Source: Mycobacterium nebraskense (GTDB lineage: Bacteria; Actinomycetota; Actinomycetes; Mycobacteriales; Mycobacteriaceae). From it: a stretch of 64,000 bases of DNA. A program made the translations under genes and the position numbers. How positions within the stretch are numbered: the stretch's first letter is position 1; each line of letters opens with the position of its first letter. Of this stretch, positions 8,965 through 17,098 are shown piece after piece. The stretch lies in NCBI RefSeq assembly GCF_002102255.1, contig NZ_LQPH01000151.1, positions 62,001 through 126,000 of the forward strand, read 5' to 3'. Under the pieces are notes generated by a model. The model had not been told where the DNA came from, did no database searches, and was given only the letters and a program-made list of their open reading frames with translations.

Positions 8965-9395
8965 AGCCGCTTCCAGGGCAATCCGATTGCGCGCCAGCCT
9001 GATTCACCGCGCCGGCCCTCGGCATTCAGCTGGCCTTCGAACCCGTCCAGCACGTTGTAGGCCGGGGTGATGCCGGCCCGGGTCGCGACCTCGGCGGCAC
9101 CGATGGAGCGGTTGCCCGAGCGACACAGGAAGACCACCGGACGCTCGGATTCCGTTTCGGGAACCCGCGCCCGCAGTTCGTCGGCGAAATTGGCGTTGTA
9201 CCTGCCGTCAGACGTGTTCCACTCGATGAACACCACGTCGCGGCCCAGGCTGGACAGGTCGGGCACACCGACGAACCGCCATTCATCATCGGTGCGCACG
9301 TCGACCAGCACGGCGTCGGGGTTGTCGTTGAGCAGCTTCCATGCCTGCTGGGGCGTGATGTCTCCGGCGTAGGAGCCTGCGCGTTCTGTGCTCAT
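8961..9395 (-). CDS. Rhodanese-domain sulfurtransferase (Rv0390 type)
   Basis: A 144-residue single-domain rhodanese. Conserved elements are LVDVRTDDEW near residue 30 and the active-site loop LCRSGNRS, with the catalytic Cys near residue 97. I chose the ATG at 9395 (MSTERAG) over 9434 because the extra 13 residues have no family support. The stop overlaps the metZ start (ATGA), so the two are translationally coupled. A role in persulfide transfer to the MetZ step is an inference from that coupling. Confidence 0.88.
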   Translation of the reverse strand: MSTERAGSYAGDITPQQAWKLLNDNPDAVLVDVRTDDEWRFVGVPDLSSLGRDVVFIEWNTSDGRYNANFADELRARVPETESERPVVFLCRSGNRSIGAAEVATRAGITPAYNVLDGFEGQLNAEGRRGESGWRAIGLPWKRL

Positions 9396-9469
9396 GCTTG
9401 TCTGACCTCGTTCTTGGTGAGCATTGTGAGCCACATTATCCGCGCTCGAGCGTCCCGGCCTCGGCGAGG

Positions 9470-10699
9470 TCAGGGTGCCGGGCGATGACTCTCCTGCCCC
9501 CGGTCGCGCGCGGTCAGCCGGTTGGCGACCTCACGGGCGCGCTCGCGCGCCGCCGTCACCTCCGGGGCCGTCGCCAACGCCTGGAATCCCCGCCCGACGA
9601 CGCGAAGGTCGCTCTCCGGCACCGCCAGCGCACCGGCCAGCGCGGCGGCAGGGGCGTCGGCGCGCTGCACCCGGTGGGCCGCGCCCGGCGAAATCATCAT
9701 GGTGTCCACCGGCAGGCCGAGAATGGTGCGGGCCTGCAGTTCGAACGCCGAAAGCCGCTGGCTGCGCACGGTCGCCCAGGCGCTGTCGGCGGGGTGGGGC
9801 GTGACGTCGGCGAAGTACACCTCGTCGCCGTTGATCATCAACTCGACCCCGAAGACGCCGCGCCCGCCGAGCGCCTTGACGATCCGCGCGGCAATCGATT
9901 TGGCGGCGTCCGTCGCGGCCGCGCTCATCTTCTGTGGCTGCCAGGACTCCTGCACGTCGGCAAGCCCCTCGCGGTGACCGATGGGCGAGCAGAACTCGAT
10001 CACCGGCCCCTGGGGTCCGTCGCTGCGGACCGCCAGCAGGGTGACGTAAAACTCGACCTCCACCACGGTTTCGGCCAGCACCCGGTGCTGGTCCCCCTGG
10101 CCTCCCGTCGCGCGCTGCCAGGCCGGCCCGATGTCGTCGGGCCCCGCCGCCACCGACTGTCCCCGCCCGGCGGCCGCGAGCACCGGCTTCACCAGCAATG
10201 GGTACCCGGCGTGGGCACCCACCGCCTCGAGTTCGCCGGCGGAGCCGACGAACCAGAACGGCGCGGTGGGCAACCCCAACTCGTCGGCGGCCAGCCGGCG
10301 CAGGCCCTCCCGGTCGGCGGTGAGCCGGACGGCGCGGGCGCTGGGCACCAGCTGGGCACTCTCGAGCCCTTCGAGGGCCCAGGTGGCGACCGCGTCTGTG
10401 GCGGTCACGACGAAGTCCGGCTGCAGCCCCCGGAGCGCCTTCGTCAGCTCGTCGGCGTCGGTCATCGCGACCACTAGCGACTGATCGGACACCCCGTGCG
10501 CGGGCGCATCCGCGCGCTCGTCGACGGCGATCACCTGCGCGCCGAGGCGTCGCAAGGCGATCGCCAGTTCCCGGCTGAGCTCCCCGGAACCGAGCAACGC
10601 CACTCGCGGCCTGACGTCGGTTTCGTCCACCGGCGCTTGCGGGGGCACGGCGAGCATGGTCGTCTTGTCGTCTTGTCCTTCGGTCACGCCGTCAGTCAC
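9470..10699 (-). CDS. purT: Formate-dependent phosphoribosylglycinamide formyltransferase
   Basis: A 409-residue ATP-grasp enzyme that formylates GAR with formate and ATP in purine synthesis. The N-terminal LLGSGELSRELAIALRRLG is the GAR-binding Rossmann part. LLVKPVLAAAGRGQSV is the ATP-grasp lysine region, and GVELMINGDEVYFADVTPHPADS provides the Mg-ATP ligands. The gene starts 29 nt after the stop of the thioesterase gene and runs in the same direction as purA, so purA, the thioesterase and purT look like one purine transcription unit. In M. tuberculosis (recalled) purT is far from purA. Confidence 0.92.
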   Translation of the reverse strand: MTDGVTEGQDDKTTMLAVPPQAPVDETDVRPRVALLGSGELSRELAIALRRLGAQVIAVDERADAPAHGVSDQSLVVAMTDADELTKALRGLQPDFVVTATDAVATWALEGLESAQLVPSARAVRLTADREGLRRLAADELGLPTAPFWFVGSAGELEAVGAHAGYPLLVKPVLAAAGRGQSVAAGPDDIGPAWQRATGGQGDQHRVLAETVVEVEFYVTLLAVRSDGPQGPVIEFCSPIGHREGLADVQESWQPQKMSAAATDAAKSIAARIVKALGGRGVFGVELMINGDEVYFADVTPHPADSAWATVRSQRLSAFELQARTILGLPVDTMMISPGAAHRVQRADAPAAALAGALAVPESDLRVVGRGFQALATAPEVTAARERAREVANRLTARDRGQESHRPAP

Positions 10700-10728
10700 C
10701 GCTCAAGGATAGGTCGGTCGCGCAGACC

Positions 10729-11385
10729 TCAAGGCTGGCCGGGAAGCAGCCGCACCATCAGCCCGTTGGCCTCGGCCAGCACCGCGTCCCCAGATTCGCG
10801 CGCGTCGACGAGTTCCGCGGCCACGAACGCCTTGCGGCCTTCGGTGCTCGTGACGCGGCCGCGGACCGCCAACGGCGCATCGATCGGGGTGACCTTGCGG
10901 TAGTCGACGTGCAGGAAGGCGGTTCGGCTGATCGGCCGTCCCGCGGCGTGCGAGACCATGCCGAATACGTGGTCGAACAGCAGCGGCAGCACGCCGCCAT
11001 GCACGGCGTGGTTTCCGCCGACGTGAAACCGGCTGAAGTAGCCGGTCATCTCGACCCCGTCCGGCGCGTACTTCGTCAACGTCCAGGGCGGCAGCAGCAG
11101 GCTGCCCATGCCGGGCAGGTCGGGTGTCCGCCCGGCCGGCGCCTGGCCCTCGTCGGCCTGGAACGGGCCCAGGACCTCCACCAGGGCCGCGGCGCGGTCG
11201 GCCGCATCGTCCCAGACGTCCTGAGCGTCTGGGCCGGGGTCGGCGGACACGGCAAGGTCCTGCAGCTGGCGCATGGCCGCGACGAACCGGCCGAACCCCG
11301 GGCCCGGACTGGCCGGGCCGTATTCGGGAAAGCCGCCGTGGTGTTCGTATTCGGGGTCGAGTTCTTTCGGGTCCAGCTCCGTCAC
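10729..11385 (-). CDS. Hotdog-fold thioesterase-like protein (Rv0356c type)
   Basis: A 218-residue protein. The C-terminal half has a PaaI/4HBT-like hotdog domain (HGGVLPLLFDHVFGMVSHAAG, FLHVDYRKVTPIDAPLAVRGRV), where HGG and the following Asp are typical acyl-CoA thioesterase elements. The N-terminal about 90 residues are helical and specific to the Rv0356c group. The GTG at 11385 is preferred because it overlaps the purA stop (GTGA); the longer frame to 11451 is Arg/Pro-rich and antisense to purA. The substrate is unknown, and its place between purA and purT does not explain it. Confidence 0.82.
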   Translation of the reverse strand: MTELDPKELDPEYEHHGGFPEYGPASPGPGFGRFVAAMRQLQDLAVSADPGPDAQDVWDDAADRAAALVEVLGPFQADEGQAPAGRTPDLPGMGSLLLPPWTLTKYAPDGVEMTGYFSRFHVGGNHAVHGGVLPLLFDHVFGMVSHAAGRPISRTAFLHVDYRKVTPIDAPLAVRGRVTSTEGRKAFVAAELVDARESGDAVLAEANGLMVRLLPGQP

Positions 11386-12680
11386 GGGCGGGCCGCCAGG
11401 ACGTCGCGGCGCACGATCGTCTGTTCGCGTCCCGGGCCGACGCCGATGCACGAAACATGGGCCCCGGCAAGCTCTTCCAGCCGCAACACGTAGTCACGCG
11501 CCTTGGCGGGCAGGTCGTCGAATTCCCGCGCGTCCGAGATGTCCTCCCACCAGCCCGGCAACTCCTCGTAAATCGGTTCGGCACCGGCCAGTTCGCTCTG
11601 AGTCATCGGCATGTCGGTGGTGCGCACGCCGTCGACCCGGTAACCGACGCACACCGGCACGGTTTCCAGACTGGACAGCACGTCGAGCTTGGTCAGGAAG
11701 TAATCGGTGATGCCGTTGACCCGGGTGGCGTAGCGGGCGATGACGGCGTCGAACCAGCCGCAGCGCCGGCGCCGGCCGGTGGTGACGCCGAACTCGCCAC
11801 CGGTCTTGGACAGGTATTCGCCGCTCTCGTCGAACAATTCGGTCGGGAACGGGCCGGAGCCCACCCGCGTGGTGTAGGCCTTGAGGATCCCGAGCACGGT
11901 GGTGATCCGGGTCGGGCCGATGCCGGACCCGACGGCCGCGCCGCCGGCGGTCGGATTCGACGATGTGACATAGGGATACGTGCCGTGGTCGACATCTAGC
12001 AGGGTGCCCTGCGAGCCCTCCAGCAGCACGGTCTCGCCGGCCTCCAGCGCGGTGTTGAGTAGCAGCCGGGTGTCGCGGATGCGGTGGCGGAAACCCTCCG
12101 CCTGTTCCAGGAGGGCCTCGACGACCTGGTGCGGATCCAGCGCCTTGCGGTTATAGATCTTGACCAGGATCTGGTTCTTCAGTTCCAGCGCGGCCTCGAC
12201 CTTGTGGGTCAGCCCGTCGGGGTCGAGCACGTCGGCGACGCGGATACCCATCCGGGCGATCTTGTCCTGGTAGCACGGCCCGATGCCGCGTCCGGTGGTG
12301 CCGATCTTCTTGTTGCCCATGTAGCGCTCGGTGACCTTGTCGATGGCGACGTGGTAGGGCAACAGCAGGTGCGCATCGGCGGAAATCAACAGCTTGGTGG
12401 TGTCCACGCCGCGGTCTTCGAGGCCTTTCAGCTCGTCGAGCAGCACGCCGGGGTCGATCACCACACCGTTGCCGATGACGTTGGTCACGCCCGGGGTCAG
12501 CACGCCCGAGGGGATGAGGTGCAGCGCGAAGTTTTCGCCGCTGGGCAAGACGACGGTGTGCCCGGCGTTGTTGCCGCCCTGATAGCGCACCACCCACTGC
12601 ACGCGCCCACCGAGCAGGTCAGTGGCCTTACCTTTGCCCTCGTCGCCCCATTGGGCGCCGATGAGGACGATTGCCGGCAT
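11382..12680 (-). CDS. purA: Adenylosuccinate synthetase
   Basis: A 432-residue enzyme joining IMP and aspartate with GTP, the first committed step to AMP. The GTP loop GAQWGDEGKGKATD is at residues 8-21 with catalytic Asp13. NNAGHTVV, GTTGRGIGPCYQDK, GSQGTLLD and TTTGRRRRCGWFD are all intact. The length equals the usual bacterial enzyme. The ATG at 12680 was chosen because the protein family begins MPAIVL-G; the 21-codon upstream extension has no support. The 254 bases between this start and the next gene contain no convincing coding frame and presumably hold its promoter. Confidence 0.95.
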   Translation of the reverse strand: MPAIVLIGAQWGDEGKGKATDLLGGRVQWVVRYQGGNNAGHTVVLPSGENFALHLIPSGVLTPGVTNVIGNGVVIDPGVLLDELKGLEDRGVDTTKLLISADAHLLLPYHVAIDKVTERYMGNKKIGTTGRGIGPCYQDKIARMGIRVADVLDPDGLTHKVEAALELKNQILVKIYNRKALDPHQVVEALLEQAEGFRHRIRDTRLLLNTALEAGETVLLEGSQGTLLDVDHGTYPYVTSSNPTAGGAAVGSGIGPTRITTVLGILKAYTTRVGSGPFPTELFDESGEYLSKTGGEFGVTTGRRRRCGWFDAVIARYATRVNGITDYFLTKLDVLSSLETVPVCVGYRVDGVRTTDMPMTQSELAGAEPIYEELPGWWEDISDAREFDDLPAKARDYVLRLEELAGAHVSCIGVGPGREQTIVRRDVLAARP

Positions 12681-12934
12681 GACTTGCTCCCGCCTGCTTA
12701 CTGTGGTTCCACTGGCAATGCGCCGTATCTTGCAGCGCCGCAACGGCTTGCGACATCGTCCGGTGGCTCGAGCTGCCGACCTGCACCAGCGCCTCGGTTA
12801 ACCACTCCGGGACCGTGCGCGTAGCTGGACGCGTCTTTGCTTGCCGCGCTCACGTGGCGATCCTAAACGTCGGGTAACGACGGACTTGTGCCAAGGCCCA
12901 TTTGATCCCGACTCGTGTCGCGGAGCGCCCCGGC

Positions 12935-13912
12935 TCATCCTGAAGGCGGCGCGGGCAGCCGCCCGCTGGGCGGCATTTCCGTCCATGCGCCGACGGGCGG
13001 AGCACTTGCCGTCGCGGGCGGTTTCGCCGCACATACACCGCTGCCGGTCGGCGCGTCCAACATCAGGCACAAGCCCTTCGGGTTACGACCGGTCCTCCCG
13101 GCCGCCCAACCCGGCCACACGGGTTTCCCGTTCCAACTCACCAGCGTCCAGCCATCGTGCGGATTGCCCTGGATCACGACAATGCCGGCGTTGGGCAGCG
13201 GGTCGAAGAGCAGGAGCAGCGGATCGGGGTTTTTGACGCTCATCATCGTCCCGACGCCGATCGCAAACTCGCTGGAGATCGCCACTTCGGTGATCTTGCC
13301 GTCCGCGGCCCGGACCGGGTTGGCCAGGGCTTTGCCATACATCGTTTGCAGGGAGTCGCCGAAGCGACTCGCGTTGGTCACCGCATTGCCGTACATCGTT
13401 TGCAGCGCGCCGTTGAAGCGTTTGTCGAATTCGAACCCGTTAGCGTCGGTGGAGCCCGGAGCCAGCATCGGCACGATGCGTAGCCCGAGCAGCCACGCCA
13501 CAGGGCCTAGCAGGTACGCCAGCCCCGCCAGGCTGACCTGCGGTAGGCCATTGAATGCGCCGGCATCGATCTCGTTGAGCCCGGGCGATACCTGAACATT
13601 CATCCCCACCGTGACTGCCATCGGCGCCGCGGTCTGCTGCGCCCTGATCAACTGCGACGTGAAGATCGCGGCGAACGGGCCCTGCGCCGCGAGCACCTTG
13701 GCGACGTTCTGCGCCTGTTCCTGGCCGAGCACAGTGAGTGCCGTTCCGGGCACCGACGTGTCGATCAAGCGCGCCGCATTGGCCTCCGACTGGCCATGCC
13801 GCACCAAGTCGATCACGATCGATTCGTCGGCCGACGCCGTCGCCGACCCGATGCACAGCAGGACAGTCGAAAGCGCTACGGCGCCAACACGGCGGAGTTG
13901 CTTTGTCAGCAA
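12935..13912 (-). CDS. Secreted histidine phosphatase-family protein
   Basis: A histidine phosphatase superfamily protein with a signal peptide (RRVGAVALSTVLLCIGSATASA then DES). The catalytic motif LVRHGQSEAN follows the cleavage site. FTSQLIRAQQTA and LNEIDAGAFNG are the usual second and third family segments. The start is uncertain: I used the TTG at 13912, since no ATG or GTG lies close to the signal peptide and the frame reaches 14263 without family similarity. It contains a tandem 18-residue repeat (separate entry), and the C-terminus is Pro-rich. It is probably an exported phosphatase with unknown substrate. Confidence 0.72.
   Translation of the reverse strand: MLTKQLRRVGAVALSTVLLCIGSATASADESIVIDLVRHGQSEANAARLIDTSVPGTALTVLGQEQAQNVAKVLAAQGPFAAIFTSQLIRAQQTAAPMAVTVGMNVQVSPGLNEIDAGAFNGLPQVSLAGLAYLLGPVAWLLGLRIVPMLAPGSTDANGFEFDKRFNGALQTMYGNAVTNASRFGDSLQTMYGKALANPVRAADGKITEVAISSEFAIGVGTMMSVKNPDPLLLLFDPLPNAGIVVIQGNPHDGWTLVSWNGKPVWPGWAAGRTGRNPKGLCLMLDAPTGSGVCAAKPPATASAPPVGAWTEMPPSGRLPAPPSG
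13332..13405 (-). repeat. Tandem 54-bp in-frame duplication inside the phosphatase gene
   Basis: The 20-base block at 13332-13351 recurs at 13386-13405 with one mismatch, 54 bases (18 codons) apart. In protein the units read RFNGALQTMYGNAVTNAS and RFGDSLQTMYGKALANPV. This is an in-frame tandem duplication of a helical segment. Confidence 0.8.
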
Positions 13913-14205
13913 GGGACCCGCGGGCCGGTACCAGACACGAGCAGCGCGGTTCGTGTGGGTGAGAAGACGGCGGTGAGTCGGCGAATGGCAGTTCTCCGTT
14001 CTCTTAGCCAATCGTTGGCTGGCCGTGTTGCAGGAGTAGAGTATCCGGTTGTTACCGGGCAGTGGCGCAACAACTTTCGTAGTCCGCAACCATGTTGTGA
14101 CTACTTCGTTATGACGAGATCTTCCTGCGCCCAAATGGTCTGGCTGCCGACCGGACGAGAGGCGTTGGAGGACAGCGATATTGGTCCTGCTTGATTGGAT
14201 AGCTT

Positions 14206-14838
14206 GTGACGCAAGAAGACCGTGGCCTGGCGGTGTTGGTGTTCGGTGATCGACGGGTGCCACGGCCGCTGATCGGCCTGCCGGTCCACACCGCCGATCT
14301 CGACGCCGCGATCGGGCCGTACCGACGGCTGGTGGTGGTCGGCGCCGACGCCGACCTGGCCGCCGTGCTGACCCGACTGCTGCGCGCCGACCGGCTCGAC
14401 ATCGAGGTGGCCTACGCGCCGTGCCGCCGCACCCGCGCGACCCGGATCTACCGCCTGCCGGCCGGACGCCGCGCGGCGCGACGTGCCCGGCGCGGTTCCC
14501 CGCAGCGGGTGACCCTGGTCCGCGACGAGACCGGGTCGGTTGTCGTCGGGCGGGCCGGCTGGGCGCCCACCGAGGGCCGACACCTGCACGGCGAGGCGGT
14601 CGTCGACGACACCACGTTGTTCGATGGCCACGCCCCCGCCGTCGACATCGAGCCGACGCTGGCCGTGCCGGGCCTGCGCGCCCGCGTGCCGACGGGCTGG
14701 CGCCGCTGGGTGACCGGCCGCGCGGTCCAGCTGGGCAGCACCGGCGCCACCGTGATGCGCGACGGCGTACCCGCGCCGCGCCCGGCGCGCCGGTCGACGT
14801 TCTACCGCAACGTCGAAGGCTGGCTGGCGGTCCGATAG
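14206..14838 (+). CDS. Conserved hypothetical protein (Rv0358 type)
   Basis: A 210-residue Arg-rich protein starting with GTG at 14206. It is soluble, without signal peptide or membrane segment. The first 80 residues alternate beta and alpha (LAVLVFGD, YRRLVVVGADADLAAVLTRLLRADRLDIEVAY), which looks like a nucleotide-binding Rossmann-like half. The middle is very basic (RRAARRARRG). I do not recognise a function. It is followed 9 nt later by a site-2 protease homologue in the same direction, as in M. tuberculosis Rv0358-Rv0359 (recalled), so the pair is conserved. There is no clear Shine-Dalgarno sequence. Confidence 0.8.
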   Translation: MTQEDRGLAVLVFGDRRVPRPLIGLPVHTADLDAAIGPYRRLVVVGADADLAAVLTRLLRADRLDIEVAYAPCRRTRATRIYRLPAGRRAARRARRGSPQRVTLVRDETGSVVVGRAGWAPTEGRHLHGEAVVDDTTLFDGHAPAVDIEPTLAVPGLRARVPTGWRRWVTGRAVQLGSTGATVMRDGVPAPRPARRSTFYRNVEGWLAVR

Positions 14839-14847
14839 TTTCGACCG

Positions 14848-15621
14848 GTGAACCTGCCCGCCCGGCACGAATCGGTGCGACCCAGCCCCATCTTCCTGGC
14901 CCTGGTGGGCTTGACGGCGGTCGGCGGCGTGCTGGCCTGGCTGGCCGGGACGAGCGTGCGACCGCTGGCGTACTTCGGGGTGTTCACCTTCGTCATCGCC
15001 GGCTGGTTGGTGTCGCTGTGCCTGCACGAATTCGGCCACGCGGTGACCGCCTGGCGATTCGGCGACCACGACGTCGCCGTGCGCGGATACCTGACGCTGG
15101 ATCCGCGGCGCTACAGCCATCCCGCCCTGTCGCTCTTGCTGCCGATGGTGGTCATCGCGCTGGGCGGGATCGGCCTGCCGGGCGCCGCGGTGTACGTGCG
15201 GACCTGGTTCATGACGCCGAACCGGCGCACCCTGGTCAGCCTGGCGGGCCCGGCGGCCAACCTGGTGCTGGCCGTGCTGCTGCTGGCGCTGACGCGGGTG
15301 TTCTACGACCCGGCCCATGCGGTGCTGTGGGCGGGGGTGGCGTTCCTGGGATTCCTGCAGCTGACCGCGCTGGTGCTGAACCTGCTGCCCATCCCGGGTC
15401 TGGACGGGTACGACGCCCTGGAACCACACCTGAGTCCCGAGACGCAGCGCGCGGTGGCGCCGGCCAAGCAGTGGGGCTTTTTCATCCTGCTGTTCCTGCT
15501 CTTGCCGGCCAGCCATTGGTTCTTTCAGATGGTGCTCTGGCTGTTCGAGTTCTCCGGGGTGCAGCCGTGGCTGGTGTCCGCGGGCAACATGCTGACCCGC
15601 TTCTGGAGCCGCTGGATCTGA
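14848..15621 (+). CDS. Site-2-protease-type membrane metalloprotease (M50 family, Rv0359 type)
   Basis: A 257-residue integral membrane protein with about six hydrophobic segments. The zinc motif HEFGH lies in the second segment (near residues 58-62). The second conserved motif, NLLPIPGLDGYDAL, supplies the Asp ligand near residue 190. This domain set without a PDZ domain is the small S2P group. Such enzymes cut transmembrane substrates such as anti-sigma factors in mycobacteria, but the target of this one is unknown. The GTG at 14848 is the first start compatible with the N-terminal cytosolic tail. Confidence 0.85.
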   Translation: MNLPARHESVRPSPIFLALVGLTAVGGVLAWLAGTSVRPLAYFGVFTFVIAGWLVSLCLHEFGHAVTAWRFGDHDVAVRGYLTLDPRRYSHPALSLLLPMVVIALGGIGLPGAAVYVRTWFMTPNRRTLVSLAGPAANLVLAVLLLALTRVFYDPAHAVLWAGVAFLGFLQLTALVLNLLPIPGLDGYDALEPHLSPETQRAVAPAKQWGFFILLFLLLPASHWFFQMVLWLFEFSGVQPWLVSAGNMLTRFWSRWI

Positions 15622-15625
15622 CCCT

Positions 15626-15657
15626 TGCTATATATGCGTGAATCCGCATATATTGCA
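15626..15657. promoter_or_regulatory. Inverted repeat, probable ArsR/SmtB-type metal operator
   Basis: Arms of 13 bases at 15626-15638 and 15645-15657 match at 12 of 13 positions around a 6-base spacer. The core reads TATATGCG, TGAATC, CGCATATA. The element is AT-rich in a GC-rich genome and ends 4 nt before the ATG of a cation transporter. This shape and placement fit an operator for a metal-sensing ArsR/SmtB repressor. Confidence 0.65.
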
Positions 15658-15661
15658 CGGC

Positions 15662-16555
15662 ATGGGCGCCGGCCACAATCACAGTCCCGCCGAGACCGAC
15701 GGGTCCCGGTTGATTCCCCGCATGATCATCGCCGCCGTGATTCTGGCGGCGTTCTTCGTCGTGGAGTTGACCACCTCGTTGCTGATCAACTCGATCGCGC
15801 TGCTGGCCGACGCGGGCCACATGCTGACCGACGTCGTCGCGGTCTTCATGGGCCTGGCCGCCGTGACGCTGGCCCGCCGGGGCAGCTCGTCACCGTCGCG
15901 AACCTACGGCTGGCACCGGGCCGAGGTGTTCACGGCGGTCGCCAACGCGGGCCTGCTGATGGGGGTCGCCCTGTTCATTCTCTGGGAAGCGATCCAGCGG
16001 CTCCGGGAAACACCGTCGGTCCCCGGCGTGCCCATGATCGTGGTCGCGCTGGCCGGGCTGCTCGCCAACCTCGTGGTCGCGTTGCTGCTGCGGTCGCACT
16101 CGGGGCAGAGCCTGGCGGTCAGGGGCGCCTACATGGAGGTGGTCGCCGACAGCGTCGGCAGCCTGGGCGTGCTGATCGCCGGTGTGGTGACGGTGACGAC
16201 GCACTGGCCGTACGCCGACGTGGTGGTCGCCGTGCTGGTTGCGCTGTGGGTGCTGCCGCGGGCGATCTCGCTGGCCCGCGACGCGTTGCGGATCCTCTCC
16301 GAAACGTCACCGACCCACATCGACGTCGAGGAGCTGCGCTCGGCGCTGGGCGCCGTCGACGGCGTGACCGAGGTGCACGACCTGCATGTCTGGACGCTGT
16401 CGCCAGGCAAGGACATGTGCACCGCGCACTTGCGGAGCACCGGCGACTCCACCCGGGTGCTGCAGGAGGCCCGTTCCGTGCTTTCGGCCCGCGGGCTGCA
16501 GCACGCCACCGTCCAGATCGACTCGCCCGACACCGGGTGCTCGGAGACCTTCTAG
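15662..16555 (+). CDS. Cation diffusion facilitator family transporter
   Basis: A 297-residue CDF (ZitB-like) metal/proton antiporter with six membrane segments. The transport-site motifs are LLADAGHMLTDV (HxxxD, helix 2) and VVADSVGSLG (helix 5). The N-terminus carries His residues (GHNHS) and the C-terminal 90 residues form the usual cytosolic metallochaperone-like domain (HDLHVWTLSPG). Zn(II) is the likely ion, inferred from the His/Asp site. The ATG at 15662 is preferred to a GTG at 15638 because the latter lies inside the operator palindrome. From memory M. tuberculosis has no CDF gene between the Rv0359 and Rv0360c homologues, so this is an insertion relative to it. Confidence 0.88.
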   Translation: MGAGHNHSPAETDGSRLIPRMIIAAVILAAFFVVELTTSLLINSIALLADAGHMLTDVVAVFMGLAAVTLARRGSSSPSRTYGWHRAEVFTAVANAGLLMGVALFILWEAIQRLRETPSVPGVPMIVVALAGLLANLVVALLLRSHSGQSLAVRGAYMEVVADSVGSLGVLIAGVVTVTTHWPYADVVVAVLVALWVLPRAISLARDALRILSETSPTHIDVEELRSALGAVDGVTEVHDLHVWTLSPGKDMCTAHLRSTGDSTRVLQEARSVLSARGLQHATVQIDSPDTGCSETF

Positions 16556-16561
16556 GAGCTA

Positions 16562-16975
16562 TTAGAGCCCCAGCGCGGGGCGAGCCGCGGGGTCGCAATC
16601 GTCGAGCAGGTCCAGGCAGCGCATGTACTCGTCGGGTTCGCCGATCGTGTCGGCCGCCCGCGCCAGGGCCGCCACGCACCGCAGGAATCCGCGGTTGGGC
16701 TCATGCGAATACGGCACCGGGCCGAAGCCCTTCCAGCCGTTGCGCCGCAGCTGGTCCAGGCCGCGGTGATAACCGGTGCGGGCATACGCGTAGGCGGTGA
16801 TGGCCTGGTCGTCGGCCAGCGCCTGCTCGGCGAGCGCCGCCCAGGCCACCGACGCCGAGGGGTGCGCGGCTGCGACGATCCCGGGTTTCTCGCCGGCGAG
16901 TAGTTCCGCCTCGGCGTCGGGATCGCCCGGCAGCAGGGTCGGGTCAGGTCCGAGAAGGTCTCGCATCGGCGTCAT
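16562..16975 (-). CDS. DUF3151 protein (Rv0360c type)
   Basis: A 137-residue soluble protein made mostly of helices (ASVAWAALAEQALADDQAITAYAYARTGYHRGLDQLRRNGWKG), with conserved PVPYSHEPNRGFLRCVAALARAA in the second half. This matches DUF3151, an actinobacterial family with TPR-like helical repeats and no known function. Starts at 16975 (MTPMRDLL) or 16966 are both possible. It converges on the CDF transporter with a 6-nt gap. Confidence 0.8.
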   Translation of the reverse strand: MTPMRDLLGPDPTLLPGDPDAEAELLAGEKPGIVAAAHPSASVAWAALAEQALADDQAITAYAYARTGYHRGLDQLRRNGWKGFGPVPYSHEPNRGFLRCVAALARAADTIGEPDEYMRCLDLLDDCDPAARPALGL

Positions 16976-17098
16976 GGCTCCTATTCTGCAGCTGCCCCGA
17001 TTCGTCGGGGTGCCGGACCTCAACCATCACCCCATCGAGGGGGGCGGGTCGCTAAGCTCTCCAACTACCCCACCCGATAGCGGAGGACAGCAGTACTC

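Noticed and set aside
7132..9060. 642-codon plus-strand frame across ndhA and metZ
   Set aside because: It is out of frame with ndhA and antisense to metZ, Arg/His-rich, and has no homology-like segments.
14101..15516. 471-codon minus-strand frame opposite the Rv0358- and Rv0359-type genes
   Set aside because: The M50 protease frame on the plus strand has intact catalytic motifs and membrane helices; the antisense frame is Gln/Arg-rich noise.
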